DNA of 34,080 nucleotides from a virus: positions 1 to 34,080 of IMG/VR virus record IMGVR_UViG_3300050120_000009. The stretch is one strand, 5' to 3'. Shown here piece by piece: positions 23,657-31,529 of the stretch. The notes under the pieces were generated by a model. That model saw nothing but the letters and a program-made list of their open reading frames with translations. It searched no databases and was not told the DNA's origin. Position 1 is the first letter of the stretch. Every line of letters begins with the position of its first letter. Made by a program: the position numbers and the translations under genes.

Positions 23657-24037
23657 TTATGGATTCGGTTGTTGACTATCGTCGTGACGGTCGTCATGGT
23701 GATCGTCAGGACCGCCACCTGGACGGTTAGAAACCCATTTATTTGCTACTTGAGAAGCCGCCCATATTCCCATGTACATCGAAAAGTAGTTCTCGTTTAT
23801 ACGACCTTGGATAGTTAGATAGACCACCATCCAGGTGGATACAAACAGGGCGATCAATTCACCCATCTTGTGTATGGACGGCTGCTTTGTCTTATCGTCG
23901 GTTATAAGATATCGAAGATCATAGGAATCTTTACGGGATTGAATGAACCACAAAACACCTACACCGAAGATCACTGAAACCAACAATATGAACGCCATTG
24001 GATTTTTTAAGAAGTATTGTAAGGCGTTCGTTAACAT
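23657..24037 (-). CDS. Membrane protein with Asp/His-rich tail, holin-like
   Basis: A 126-residue protein with two clear membrane segments (residues about 14-32 and 59-77) and a third weaker one (about 84-100), followed by a Gly/Pro hinge and a tail DDHHDDRHDD that could bind metal ions. The size and topology would fit a phage holin or another envelope protein, but there is no specific holin motif. The preceding gene stop is close and an AGAGGAC site is seen. It lies between the PKD protein and a Cys-rich unknown. Role is inference. Confidence 0.78.
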   Translation of the reverse strand: MLTNALQYFLKNPMAFILLVSVIFGVGVLWFIQSRKDSYDLRYLITDDKTKQPSIHKMGELIALFVSTWMVVYLTIQGRINENYFSMYMGIWAASQVANKWVSNRPGGGPDDHHDDRHDDSQQPNP

Positions 24038-24053
24038 GATAGTCCTCTGGATT

Positions 24054-24665
24054 TTAGTCCTCTAAATATCCACCGCGTAAGAAGCCGTGGTAAGTCTTCT
24101 GTTGTATTGATCCTGCACCAGCAGCACAAGTAACACCGTTCTTGTCTACCGTCAGATCTGGTGGTTCACCGTGTCGTACCCAGCACTTATGGACGTTATC
24201 GTTAGGAAGTGTGCAGTTGGAACATCGTGCGTCTATTGACCACCAACCGCCTGGAGTCTTTACGTCTATGGACTTGCCGTCTAGACCCTTGTGCCAACTC
24301 CAGTCAGCGTTAATCATTGCACCGACAGGCGCTTCTTCTAATGCGTGTAGTTCGCCTGTGTCCACACGTTTCCAAAGTGCCTGATAGAACAGTTGGAATT
24401 CATCATGTTTGGTGAACGCATAACCACAACCACAATACAAAGGCCAACGCGTGTCGTCCATTGGTGCGTCTAATCCAGACTTAGGGACAGTTGTACGGGA
24501 TGTACCAGTACCGTAAGGAACTAACTCCTCGTTTTCAATACTGACCATTGCGTTATGATAGCCATCATGAAGAGGACATTTAAGTTTGTTTGAAAACACA
24601 TAACGACGCAAGAAACGCCGGCACTCATCGGTTGGCTCCATCAAGAAGCATTTTATTCGACGCAT
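24054..24665 (-). CDS. Cys-rich phage protein of unknown function
   Basis: A 203-residue protein starting MRRIKCFLMEPTDECRRFLR. Two CxC/CxxC-type pairs (YCGCGY near the middle, ARCSNCTLPN later) and several His residues suggest zinc binding. Tryptophan-rich segments (NADWSWHKGLDGKS and GGWWSIDARC) are conspicuous. I recall similar 'C-F-x-x-E-P-T' starts in phage hypothetical proteins but have no functional name. The ATG at 24665 follows the tagged 89-residue gene by 2 bases; a GTG 12 bases earlier is also open. Confidence 0.8.
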   Translation of the reverse strand: MRRIKCFLMEPTDECRRFLRRYVFSNKLKCPLHDGYHNAMVSIENEELVPYGTGTSRTTVPKSGLDAPMDDTRWPLYCGCGYAFTKHDEFQLFYQALWKRVDTGELHALEEAPVGAMINADWSWHKGLDGKSIDVKTPGGWWSIDARCSNCTLPNDNVHKCWVRHGEPPDLTVDKNGVTCAAGAGSIQQKTYHGFLRGGYLED

Positions 24666-24667
24666 AA

Positions 24668-24937
24668 TTAAGTCCACAAGTCAATCATTAGATTACCTTT
24701 GCTGACTCCAACTGATACTTCGGAGCTGCCTTTAACCCAGGTGTCCAGCCTTATAGTCGCAGCCTTACTGAAAACAAAGCCGTTGCTCTCCAATTTCTTG
24801 ATGAACGCGGTTGCTTTCACATACGCATCAGCAGCTGACTTGCACACGAAAGTATTACCGCCTAGTGAGAGATTATAGTTGTCGAGTAAAGCTAGATTAT
24901 CCTTGGCCGTCAGCCTCGATGAAGCGTTCAGTTTCAT
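24668..24937 (-). CDS. Small tagged protein, function unknown
   Basis: An 89-residue protein starting MKLNASSRLTAKDN, a short tag variant. The body has AADAYVKATAFIKKLESNGF (a helix) followed by three strands ending NLMIDLWT. The SAADAYVK segment loosely resembles VADAATKM in the gene at 29634-29987, so they may be distant relatives. A CAGGTGAT site precedes the ATG, overlapping the stop of the large structural-type gene upstream. Confidence 0.8.
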   Translation of the reverse strand: MKLNASSRLTAKDNLALLDNYNLSLGGNTFVCKSAADAYVKATAFIKKLESNGFVFSKAATIRLDTWVKGSSEVSVGVSKGNLMIDLWT

Positions 24938-24940
24938 ATA

Positions 24941-26473
24941 TCACCTGTACAGGGCACCGATATACCCAGGACCATAACGACCGAACATAGAAGCTGGGGT
25001 AATCGTTATCCCAACAGCACCGATGGCTCCAGGCTGCAACGACGTAACGTTAGCGCTACCATCTCCACTAGTGTTACCCTTGATGATTAAGTTTACCTTG
25101 ATAGCCTTCAGTTCATTATCAAGCCGTGCCTGAATCTTACCTTCTGCGTTATCCAAATATTGAGTACGGTCAACGTCCAAGCTAATAGCGGCACCCTGGA
25201 AGTTGAACGCCTTCTCACCTTCAGCAAGGTACTGTGATTGAAGGGCCGCCATTTCAGCTTCGAGCAACCAGAACTCTCGAACGGGGCCAAGAGCGTTAAC
25301 GAAAGTAATACTCGTGAACTGACCGTAGGCCGCGTTAAACGCGTCTCCACCTCGACGTAACCACGTAAGAATGGTAGGCGTTGAATATATAAGGTCTGGT
25401 GTCCCGTACAGCGTGGTACGCGCCTTAGAAACCTTGGCTTTCACGTCTGAAATAGCACCCATGATTGACGGGTTCACAACCCAGAAATCTGCCTGTTCCT
25501 GGTAGACCATTGCTGAGTTAGTTGACGACCAGTATTTCCATACCAGTGCATACGGAAGCAGTGACGCTTGAAGCTGTGAAGTATCGATAACACCAGCGAA
25601 ATACCATCCATTAGCTGTTCTTTGGTATTCAACGATTTGTGAGGCGGGCGCTATCAGATTATTGCCACTATATAGCTCAACAGTCACATTGTCGTAGGGA
25701 CGGTCTAACACAATGGAAATCGTTGCCGGAACCCCCTGCAATTCAACACTAGGCTGTGTACCCAATGGAACCGTGTTTAGACCAACTACCCTGAGTCCTT
25801 CAAACTGGAAGAACGTATTTTGACTCAATGAACCCAGAGTTGGATCTGTTGGTGTTCCAAATGATTGCGGTAATTCTAATGTGTACCGCAACTGATAGCG
25901 TTGACTATCCAAAGACGGTGGAACTGTGATCGGTACGTTAATGACCGACTTAGCAACCACAGTGTTTGATATGCCATTCGATTGGACGACATACTCATAA
26001 GCGTTACCAGCAGCATAGACCGTTCCGTCAGACGCCAGAAGTTCCCATGTAACGAATCCACCGATTGGCATAACCGTGGAAGGAAACATGAAGACTGCAC
26101 TACCTATAGCCGCTTTCCCGGCTTCGATCTCATCTACCAGATCTTGATAAGCTTCTGGATTACTGGTTGTATACGGAATGAACGACTGGTCTGCTACTGT
26201 GACGGCTATCGATACAAGAAAGACTCGTGCACTAGTAGTGACGGTTAACTTGAAACCATAAGAAGTACCGTCATTACCGCCAGCGAGATTGACCAAGACA
26301 CCGGGTAGTATACCACTCGTTATTGTGGCAACCAGCGGAACAGTAGACACCGGGTTCACTGATCCTAGGACGATCGACGATATAGTTTCACCACTCATAA
26401 TCATCGAAGTGATGTCAGCCATTACCACGGTGTTAGTTTCAGGCACCTTGAAATAAACAAAAGGGGTTGCCAT
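24941..26473 (-). CDS. Large structural-type phage protein
   Basis: A 510-residue protein with long beta-rich stretches and few charged residues in the first half (for example ITSGILPGVLVNLAGGNDGT; later ATISIVLDRPYDNVTVELYS), then a more helical C-terminal part (LLEAEMAALQSQYLAEGEKA) and a Gly-rich end (GRYGPGYIGALYR). The composition is that of a virion protein (neck, baseplate or capsid-associated). No named family recognised. It lies between two tagged genes and upstream of a Cys-rich gene. GAGGATTG ribosome binding site. Confidence 0.8.
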   Translation of the reverse strand: MATPFVYFKVPETNTVVMADITSMIMSGETISSIVLGSVNPVSTVPLVATITSGILPGVLVNLAGGNDGTSYGFKLTVTTSARVFLVSIAVTVADQSFIPYTTSNPEAYQDLVDEIEAGKAAIGSAVFMFPSTVMPIGGFVTWELLASDGTVYAAGNAYEYVVQSNGISNTVVAKSVINVPITVPPSLDSQRYQLRYTLELPQSFGTPTDPTLGSLSQNTFFQFEGLRVVGLNTVPLGTQPSVELQGVPATISIVLDRPYDNVTVELYSGNNLIAPASQIVEYQRTANGWYFAGVIDTSQLQASLLPYALVWKYWSSTNSAMVYQEQADFWVVNPSIMGAISDVKAKVSKARTTLYGTPDLIYSTPTILTWLRRGGDAFNAAYGQFTSITFVNALGPVREFWLLEAEMAALQSQYLAEGEKAFNFQGAAISLDVDRTQYLDNAEGKIQARLDNELKAIKVNLIIKGNTSGDGSANVTSLQPGAIGAVGITITPASMFGRYGPGYIGALYR

Positions 26474-26479
26474 TATTGT

Positions 26480-26779
26480 TCAATCCTCAGTTTTCAATAA
26501 ACGTAATGCGGCATTGAGTTTGACGCCTTGCACTGGAATCGTAGGTTGTGCCGCAGTGTTGTTCGCTTGGTTGTTATGTTCGCGTGTGCCGATCGGTAAT
26601 TCTTCATCGAATTCAGCACTTATTTCTCTATCCTGTTCGGATTTTAGCTTAACATCGGCCTTGCATGAAATACATCCCAGTGACGACTTGGGACCACCGC
26701 AACGCATACGAACACCGTCGGCCCTAGGAAACACGTGGCCGTGACCTTCGTTAAGACCGTCGACCCGTTTTGGTCTCAT
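26480..26779 (-). CDS. Small protein with the tag at its C-terminus
   Basis: A 99-residue protein. The first part has RMRCGGPKSSLGCISCK, a possible zinc-binding Cys cluster, followed by an acidic and then an Asn/Ala-rich linker. The last residues are VKLNAALRLLKTED, the same peptide found at the N-terminus of many other proteins here, but placed at the very end. Either the tag also works at the C-terminus, or the product is a fusion remnant of a gene whose body was lost. I prefer the ATG at 26779 (AGGA at a spacing of 6); ATGs at 26785 and 26824 are also in frame, the latter within the upstream gene. Confidence 0.78.
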   Translation of the reverse strand: MRPKRVDGLNEGHGHVFPRADGVRMRCGGPKSSLGCISCKADVKLKSEQDREISAEFDEELPIGTREHNNQANNTAAQPTIPVQGVKLNAALRLLKTED

Positions 26780-26787
26780 CTTCATTC

Positions 26788-28224
26788 CTATTTGGTAGGA
26801 CGTGTACCGGGCTTGAAATCCCAAGTATTAGTGGGCGACGCACCGCCAGGAGGCAACGACGGACTTCTCTTAGGTGCGTTACCTTCACCAGCACCCTCAT
26901 TCAGAATGTTGACAACCTTCCGCAATCGACTGTCATCCAAACCAAATCGATCGGCCAGGAATTCGGCATCGTGGTTGGTTACTTCACCGCGTTCCGCCAC
27001 GTTGATCAATGTGAAAGTAATCTTTTGTTTGGTAGGCTTTACCTGAAGCTTGGCTTTCCGGCTCTTGGTTAGATCACGGTGGAACAGTGCCTTCACTTCT
27101 TCGTACAACGGATACTTGATTTCATCGACTTGTTCTTGTGTAGTGCCCTTACGTAGAATAAACGTAATCGTATTGGCGTCCACATCAATACGGCTGATGA
27201 AGTCCTTGTAGGTAAACATCGTTGGCGTAATCTGCGAAGGTTCCATGCGCAGTTGAGTAGCCAGCGGAAGTGCACCCAAGCTCGTACTGAACTCTTCAAG
27301 ATCCAGTAGGCGACTGATAGCCTTAACTGCCTCACCAGCACTAGCTACATCAGTGCCACCTTCCTTCATCAATTGCGCAGGCAGTTCAAACTCATGATTG
27401 ACCTGCACTACCACGGACTTGGTTACTGTCCATTGGATACTTATGTACAGATGCGGTGTTACCTTGCCTTCATCATTCGTGGCGTTCTGCAGCAGAATGT
27501 AGTTGGTGAACACCAGATCTTTATCTGGACTGGTATTGACATACATGAATTGCTCGGAGTCTTCAAAGAATACGTGTTCCGAGATCTCTTGCATAACGGC
27601 TTCACGGTATTTCATGAAGGTCTTTGGCACATGTTCCGCCGCTACCTTGTTGAGAAAACCCAACACTTCTTTCAGTTGTCCGCCAACCTTGTCTTTCAAT
27701 GCCTTGATAGCACCGATGGCATTGTTGTATTCCTTGCCACTCCGATCCGGAAACTGCATGGCTACCTGAGTTTCTACGGCTTGCAATAAGCGATGCTTCT
27801 CGTAGAGTTCTTCAGTCAGCGCATATTGCTCACGGAGCTTGGTGATATTCGGAATAACAAACTTCGGAAGATCAGGGTCAATCTTCCGCTTCAGGTGGGA
27901 CTTCGAACCACCTTCAGGTTGAGTGATGTTCATGGAGAAGCCGGCGGCTTTAACCAAAGCAGCGCGGATAAAATCCTTGGGCTTTGTTAGATAGGCCAAA
28001 GCTTCTTGTTGAATCTTTACCACTTGATCGAGTTCGTCCAATTCCTCGCGCATTGTATCTAAGAAACGAGACACGTCATCAATGTAGCGGAACTTCGGTA
28101 GTTCCACGGCGCAGACCTTTTGGGCTGCTGTTGTCATGGTAGCTTTAACCTTCTGTTTTGTCTTGGATTTCTTTGTAGTTGCGATCGTTGCTTGCAGTCG
28201 TTGCACGGCGTTGGTAGCCATCAT
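26788..28224 (-). CDS. Large phage protein, coiled-coil start, unknown
   Basis: A 478-residue protein. Its start (MMATNAVQRLQATIATTKKS) looks only loosely like the tag (N-A-x-x-R-L-x-A-T) and it has a basic run before residue 30. The middle contains helical segments (FLDTMREELDELDQVVKIQQ, LREQYALTEELYEKHRLLQA) and beta-rich parts, and the C-terminus is Pro/Gly-rich. It may be a virion protein. No family recognised. The stop is followed at short distance by the gene carrying a C-terminal tag. Start is supported by AGGAACAA. Confidence 0.8.
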   Translation of the reverse strand: MMATNAVQRLQATIATTKKSKTKQKVKATMTTAAQKVCAVELPKFRYIDDVSRFLDTMREELDELDQVVKIQQEALAYLTKPKDFIRAALVKAAGFSMNITQPEGGSKSHLKRKIDPDLPKFVIPNITKLREQYALTEELYEKHRLLQAVETQVAMQFPDRSGKEYNNAIGAIKALKDKVGGQLKEVLGFLNKVAAEHVPKTFMKYREAVMQEISEHVFFEDSEQFMYVNTSPDKDLVFTNYILLQNATNDEGKVTPHLYISIQWTVTKSVVVQVNHEFELPAQLMKEGGTDVASAGEAVKAISRLLDLEEFSTSLGALPLATQLRMEPSQITPTMFTYKDFISRIDVDANTITFILRKGTTQEQVDEIKYPLYEEVKALFHRDLTKSRKAKLQVKPTKQKITFTLINVAERGEVTNHDAEFLADRFGLDDSRLRKVVNILNEGAGEGNAPKRSPSLPPGGASPTNTWDFKPGTRPTK

Positions 28225-28272
28225 TTGTTCCTATATCTTATTTCGTGAAATCAAATTGTTGGGTTATCAGAG

Positions 28273-29520
28273 TCAAGTACGTCGTGGACCGGTGACGTTG
28301 TCACGTATCATTTGTGTTGTGGTGTCCTTGGTCATTACGCGGCCGCGTTTTGGTAGTATGCGAAACAACTCCTGCGGTTGGATAACACGAACTTGTGCTT
28401 CCCAACCCAGCACATTGCGGTTGCGGCTGTTCCATGGATTCACGTTTTGGACCAAGAGAACCTTACCAAGCTGAGATTCCACGATTACATCTTCAGAATT
28501 GATGGTAGGTAGATTAGGACTGAGAATGATTTGAAAGGGCTCCATCTGTTCGAGAAGTGTTGTATCCGCAGACTGACCACGTTTCGGGAACTCGAAATAT
28601 ACCGATTCAGTGGTTAGATTGAATTGCATCTCGAAATGGGAGAAATCACCATTAACTGTTGCTTGAACTACATGTCGCAAGCCGTCACATTTAGAAAGTA
28701 GTTGTGTTGGCGACGTCAAGGCTATTCCATCTATTGTGTAACTAGCGTTGACTGGCTTGTTCATGTTCCATACACGGAATATATCAATGCCTATGGCCCC
28801 GCGTGGTAGTATCAACACGACTTGGAACGTTGATGTATAAGCGGTCCAGGGACGTTTGATTAGATCGATCGTGCCGTCGGCGCTCATCTGTACGTCAGCT
28901 ACGGTTAGCACTTGACGGTGCGCATGATAAGGCATGAAGCCACCGACAAAGCCAGTACCAAAACATATAGGACAGCTCACATCGGAGAAGCCAAAGGCAC
29001 TCGCGTCCCAGTCACCGACCATGCTGTCTAAATCTAATGCATCCACCGGTCCGTTGTCACCAAAACCTCTTCCACTTACGATGTCCGCTTGAGGAAATTC
29101 CCCGTCAAGCGTATCAATATCGAACACACCTTGATTCTTGTTGGTCGGCGCGTAAGGACTGGTCTCGTTGTTCTTTCCAGTAACTCGCTGCTGATCTTGA
29201 TTATACGGTGTGATGTTGAACGAGAAGCTGCCAGTGTTGCTGTTGCCAGTACCCAAGATTAGCTCATTGATGTGACCTTCACTGGCTTTTCCTTCTTCGT
29301 TCAGATGACCAGCCATCTGTTTCTGAGAAGATTGGCAAACGCATTTACGACCATTAGTCAACCGGTTGTAGTGAACACATTGGATACCCTGCGGACGAAA
29401 GGCATCGTACATGCGACGCTGTTGGACCGGAATGATCTCGTTGATCGCACGTTCAGCTACGTCCGAGGCCCGCGCGTTAGCTGGTAATATGTGATTGTTA
29501 CTGCGTTCGACGAATGGCAT
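28273..29520 (-). CDS. Structural-type protein with Cys motifs
   Basis: A 415-residue protein. Cys48, Cys60 and Cys62 (GIQCVHYNRLTNGRKCVC) and, near residue 182, CPICFGTGFVGG look like metal-binding knuckles; proteins with a C-x-x-C-x-G-T-G motif of this kind occur among structural proteins of large myoviruses as far as I recall. The second half is a beta-rich domain (QVVLILPRGAIGIDIFRVW, VLGWEAQVRVIQPQELFRIL). The ATG at 29520 has an AGGGACC site; an in-frame ATG at 29541 has none. A promoter-like box lies 32-39 bases upstream and a strong terminator precedes that, so this gene opens a new transcript. Confidence 0.82.
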   Translation of the reverse strand: MPFVERSNNHILPANARASDVAERAINEIIPVQQRRMYDAFRPQGIQCVHYNRLTNGRKCVCQSSQKQMAGHLNEEGKASEGHINELILGTGNSNTGSFSFNITPYNQDQQRVTGKNNETSPYAPTNKNQGVFDIDTLDGEFPQADIVSGRGFGDNGPVDALDLDSMVGDWDASAFGFSDVSCPICFGTGFVGGFMPYHAHRQVLTVADVQMSADGTIDLIKRPWTAYTSTFQVVLILPRGAIGIDIFRVWNMNKPVNASYTIDGIALTSPTQLLSKCDGLRHVVQATVNGDFSHFEMQFNLTTESVYFEFPKRGQSADTTLLEQMEPFQIILSPNLPTINSEDVIVESQLGKVLLVQNVNPWNSRNRNVLGWEAQVRVIQPQELFRILPKRGRVMTKDTTTQMIRDNVTGPRRT

Positions 29521-29551
29521 AGTTGGTCCCTGTGGACACATTTTGTATGCT

Positions 29552-29559
29552 GTAAAATT
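29552..29559 (-). promoter_or_regulatory. Candidate phage promoter box AATTTTAC (copy 4)
   Basis: GCAATTTTAC on the minus strand, followed by AGCATACAAAATG, 32-39 bases upstream of the 415-residue gene ATG and 26 bases downstream of the terminator at 29586-29618. This arrangement, terminator then box then start, is the clearest of the four copies. Confidence 0.5.
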
Positions 29560-29582
29560 GCGCCGTTCAGCAGTGAAAACGC

Positions 29583-29618
29583 AAAAAGGGCGCTAGTCCG
29601 TGTAGACCTAGCGCCCTT
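29583..29618 (-). terminator. Strong rho-independent terminator
   Basis: An 11-bp perfect stem (29586-29596 with 29608-29618) with an 11-base loop, followed on the minus strand by TTTTT. It lies 16 bases after the stop of the small gene at 29634 and closes the accessory gene block at the high-coordinate end. Confidence 0.88.
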
Positions 29619-29633
29619 AATTTGTGAGTTTAA

Positions 29634-29987
29634 TCAAACAGCAATTAACATTCCAGTGTTTTCCAACACTAGCTGTTTCATCTTAGTCGCAGCATCAGCC
29701 ACGCTTTCGAAAGGAAACTTCTCACTCTTGAATTCTTCTTTCGAAAGCCGTCTGTCTATGTATACCTCTGCGTTTAAAGTAATCTTCAGGAAGAGCGTTC
29801 GTTTCTTATTGGTGATACACAATGAGCTATTGGCGTATTGTCGAGTCCAACCTTGAGGAAGATCCAACAATCCTACTTGCTCACGAATAATACGCCATCG
29901 ACCGTCAACTACCGCACGATTGGCCCGCGAGCTAATGCCACTCATATTAGGATCCGCTGGTGCGTATCCATTATTTGCGTTGTTCAT
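29634..29987 (-). CDS. Small basic protein, unknown
   Basis: A 117-residue protein starting MNNANNGYAPADPNMSGISS. It contains VVDGRWRIIREQVGLLDLPQ and a C-terminal helical part (ESVADAATKMKQLVLENTGM). I take the ATG at 29987 because GGGGATTG precedes it and the start overlaps the stop of the deaminase gene (ATGA); a much earlier in-frame ATG would run through that gene. No family recognised. It ends just before a strong terminator. Confidence 0.75.
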   Translation of the reverse strand: MNNANNGYAPADPNMSGISSRANRAVVDGRWRIIREQVGLLDLPQGWTRQYANSSLCITNKKRTLFLKITLNAEVYIDRRLSKEEFKSEKFPFESVADAATKMKQLVLENTGMLIAV

Positions 29988-30439
29988 TTCAATCCCCGGA
30001 CTTTGACGCCGCGCCCTCGTAGAAAGTCTACGCCGTCTGTTAGTTTGAATTCTTCTTCGTACACCACTTGAGTTACTTTTGATCTGTGAATCAACAATGC
30101 ACATTTGAAACAAGGACTCAACGTACAATAGAGTGTGGACCCACGCGAACTGTTCGTTGATGCCGCTAGTTTTCCTAGCGCGTTCAATTCCGCGTGCTGT
30201 ACTTCGGGACGGGTACGCATCTTTAGATACAGAGATCCACAGTCATGTTTGACTATGTTTGGATACTCCATAGAGTTGTCCATACCAGCAGGCATTCCGT
30301 TCCACCCGTAAGCCAATATGTCGTCACTCCTGGTAATGACACAACCCACCTTGTACGTCAAGTCCTGAGATCGCTCGGCAAATGCTCTGGCAATCGCCAT
30401 GAATGTATAGTCGTCTGCATCTTGCTTTGAATAAGCCAT
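29984..30439 (-). CDS. dCMP/cytidine deaminase-like protein
   Basis: A 151-residue zinc-dependent deaminase of the dCMP deaminase type. Zinc- and proton-shuttling residues are His82-Ala-Glu84 (VQHAEL) and Pro109-Cys110-Phe-Lys-Cys113 (LSPCFKC). It converts dCMP to dUMP for thymidylate synthesis or, less likely, modifies another base; T4 encodes such an enzyme (cd). The N-terminal YTFMAIARAFAERSQDLTYKVGCV pattern fits the family. No tag, so it likely acts in the infected cell. It is the only nucleotide-metabolism gene of the classical type here apart from the Nudix hydrolase. A repeated element at 30462-30475 lies just upstream. Confidence 0.92.
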   Translation of the reverse strand: MAYSKQDADDYTFMAIARAFAERSQDLTYKVGCVITRSDDILAYGWNGMPAGMDNSMEYPNIVKHDCGSLYLKMRTRPEVQHAELNALGKLAASTNSSRGSTLYCTLSPCFKCALLIHRSKVTQVVYEEEFKLTDGVDFLRGRGVKVRGLK

Positions 30440-30461
30440 GTAACGTCCTATGTTGTTCTAC

Positions 30462-30475
30462 GGCTTATTTACTAT
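30462..30475 (-). promoter_or_regulatory. Repeated TAGTAAATAAGCC element (copy 3)
   Basis: ATAGTAAATAAGCC on the minus strand, about 23 bases upstream of the deaminase ATG. It shares 13 bases with the element at 19943-19955. As a gene-proximal copy it could be a promoter -10 element for the deaminase, but no other part of a promoter is evident. Confidence 0.35.
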
Positions 30476-30485
30476 GTAGGATCGT

Positions 30486-30938
30486 TCAGGAAAATGCGCC
30501 TACTTCCTTAAGATCGTCTTTCATAAGTTCGAAGTAATGTTCACCGCTGGATCCAATAAAGTTAGGCTTCACATGTTTGTTAAGTGCAGTTTCTTGGTCA
30601 GCACCAGCGGCTACCTCATCCGCGTAGGCACGCAAAGCTCGGCAAAGCCTGCTGTTGATATTCGGACGTTTGTCGATCAACTTCTCTACGCCGATGTTAT
30701 ACGGATCATCCTTGGCTGCCAAAAGACGAGTTGCGGCATTAAGTTTAACTGACATGGTATTAGCCTTTGATTTTGGTTTGGTGTGAGTTTCGTTCTGTAG
30801 GATATGTGTGATCAAGCCATAGTTGTCGCCCTTTCCTTCTCCTTTGGCGATGCCTTTTGCTTTATCCCACTTCTTCTCCAAGGAAGGAACACTACCCTTT
30901 CCTTGTTCAGACAATTTCTTCAAGTATGGTGTAGGCAT
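30486..30938 (-). CDS. Two-part protein with internal tag
   Basis: A 150-residue protein. Residues 1-52 (MPTPYLKKLSEQGKGSVPSL, then KAKGIAKGEGKGDNYGLITH) resemble a small helical domain frequent in phage-encoded structural or host-interacting proteins. At residues 62-78, MSVKLNAATRLLAAKDD is a complete tag with its own ATG and a plausible AAAGG site, followed by a helical body (CRALRAYADEVAAGADQETA). The gene could express two products: the full protein and a tagged 89-residue form starting internally (at 30755). Alternatively it is a recent fusion of an untagged and a tagged gene. Function unknown. Confidence 0.8.
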   Translation of the reverse strand: MPTPYLKKLSEQGKGSVPSLEKKWDKAKGIAKGEGKGDNYGLITHILQNETHTKPKSKANTMSVKLNAATRLLAAKDDPYNIGVEKLIDKRPNINSRLCRALRAYADEVAAGADQETALNKHVKPNFIGSSGEHYFELMKDDLKEVGAFS

Positions 30939-30941
30939 GAT

Positions 30942-31511
30942 TCACCATTGAGGTATTATAGAAAAGCAATGGGGCACACGGAGCTCAGGTCCCCATGGAA
31001 CGCTACTAAATGTGTTGGTTGCTGGTTGATAATAATTCCAAGCTTTCCATCCAAACTTTATTTTCAAGAAAGAATACGTGCGTTCTACATTGAACATTTT
31101 GTTTGTTGAGCAAGCACTGAAATCAGAGTTAGCTTCGATGTACCAAGTAGACTTCCACTGTTGTGGATCAAAGGTTTCACCTAATACCCAATAACCGAAA
31201 CCATAAGCTGGATTACGATACAGCCAAAGAACCTGATACCATTTCCTCAACCAGTAACTAGGAGGATTCATCAGTGTGTACTTCGACGTAAAATACTTAT
31301 CCGCCCATCCGGCGTCAATTGACGCATCGAATGTATCAAACCATTTAAGCCAGGATGGTAACATCTGGCAATTGGTGTAACTCCGTGTGATCTGAACATA
31401 AGTATTACCTGGAACAGCCAAGAATGGAATCCACCAGTTTACAAATATGACAGCAAATAGAGTGAACAAGATGTCCGCTATCGAATACAAGATGTATTGA
31501 ACTATTCTCAT
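30942..31511 (-). CDS. Membrane protein, conserved phage family
   Basis: A 189-residue protein. Residues 5-34 are strongly hydrophobic (ILYSIADILFTLFAVIFVNW) and probably span the membrane. The remainder has many Trp and Tyr residues (YWLRKWYQVLWLYRNPAYGF, GWKAWNYYQPATN) and ends WGPELRVPHCFSIIPQW. A short sequence related to this end (PWGPELRVP) reappears at 33252-33332. I recall similar Trp/Tyr-rich proteins in large phages with unknown function. The next gene starts 4 bases after the stop. Confidence 0.8.
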   Translation of the reverse strand: MRIVQYILYSIADILFTLFAVIFVNWWIPFLAVPGNTYVQITRSYTNCQMLPSWLKWFDTFDASIDAGWADKYFTSKYTLMNPPSYWLRKWYQVLWLYRNPAYGFGYWVLGETFDPQQWKSTWYIEANSDFSACSTNKMFNVERTYSFLKIKFGWKAWNYYQPATNTFSSVPWGPELRVPHCFSIIPQW

Positions 31512-31529
31512 ACTGAACCCTTATTTGAT

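Noticed and set aside
26788-26840. Longer start of the C-terminally tagged gene at 26824
   Set aside because: This would overlap the upstream gene by 37 bases and lacks a ribosome binding site, whereas AGGA is well placed for the ATG at 26779.
28160-28224. Counting the start of the 478-residue protein as a true tag
   Set aside because: NAVQRLQAT resembles the tag, but the L-N-A-A core is absent and the following residues are very basic; I mention it only as a loose similarity.
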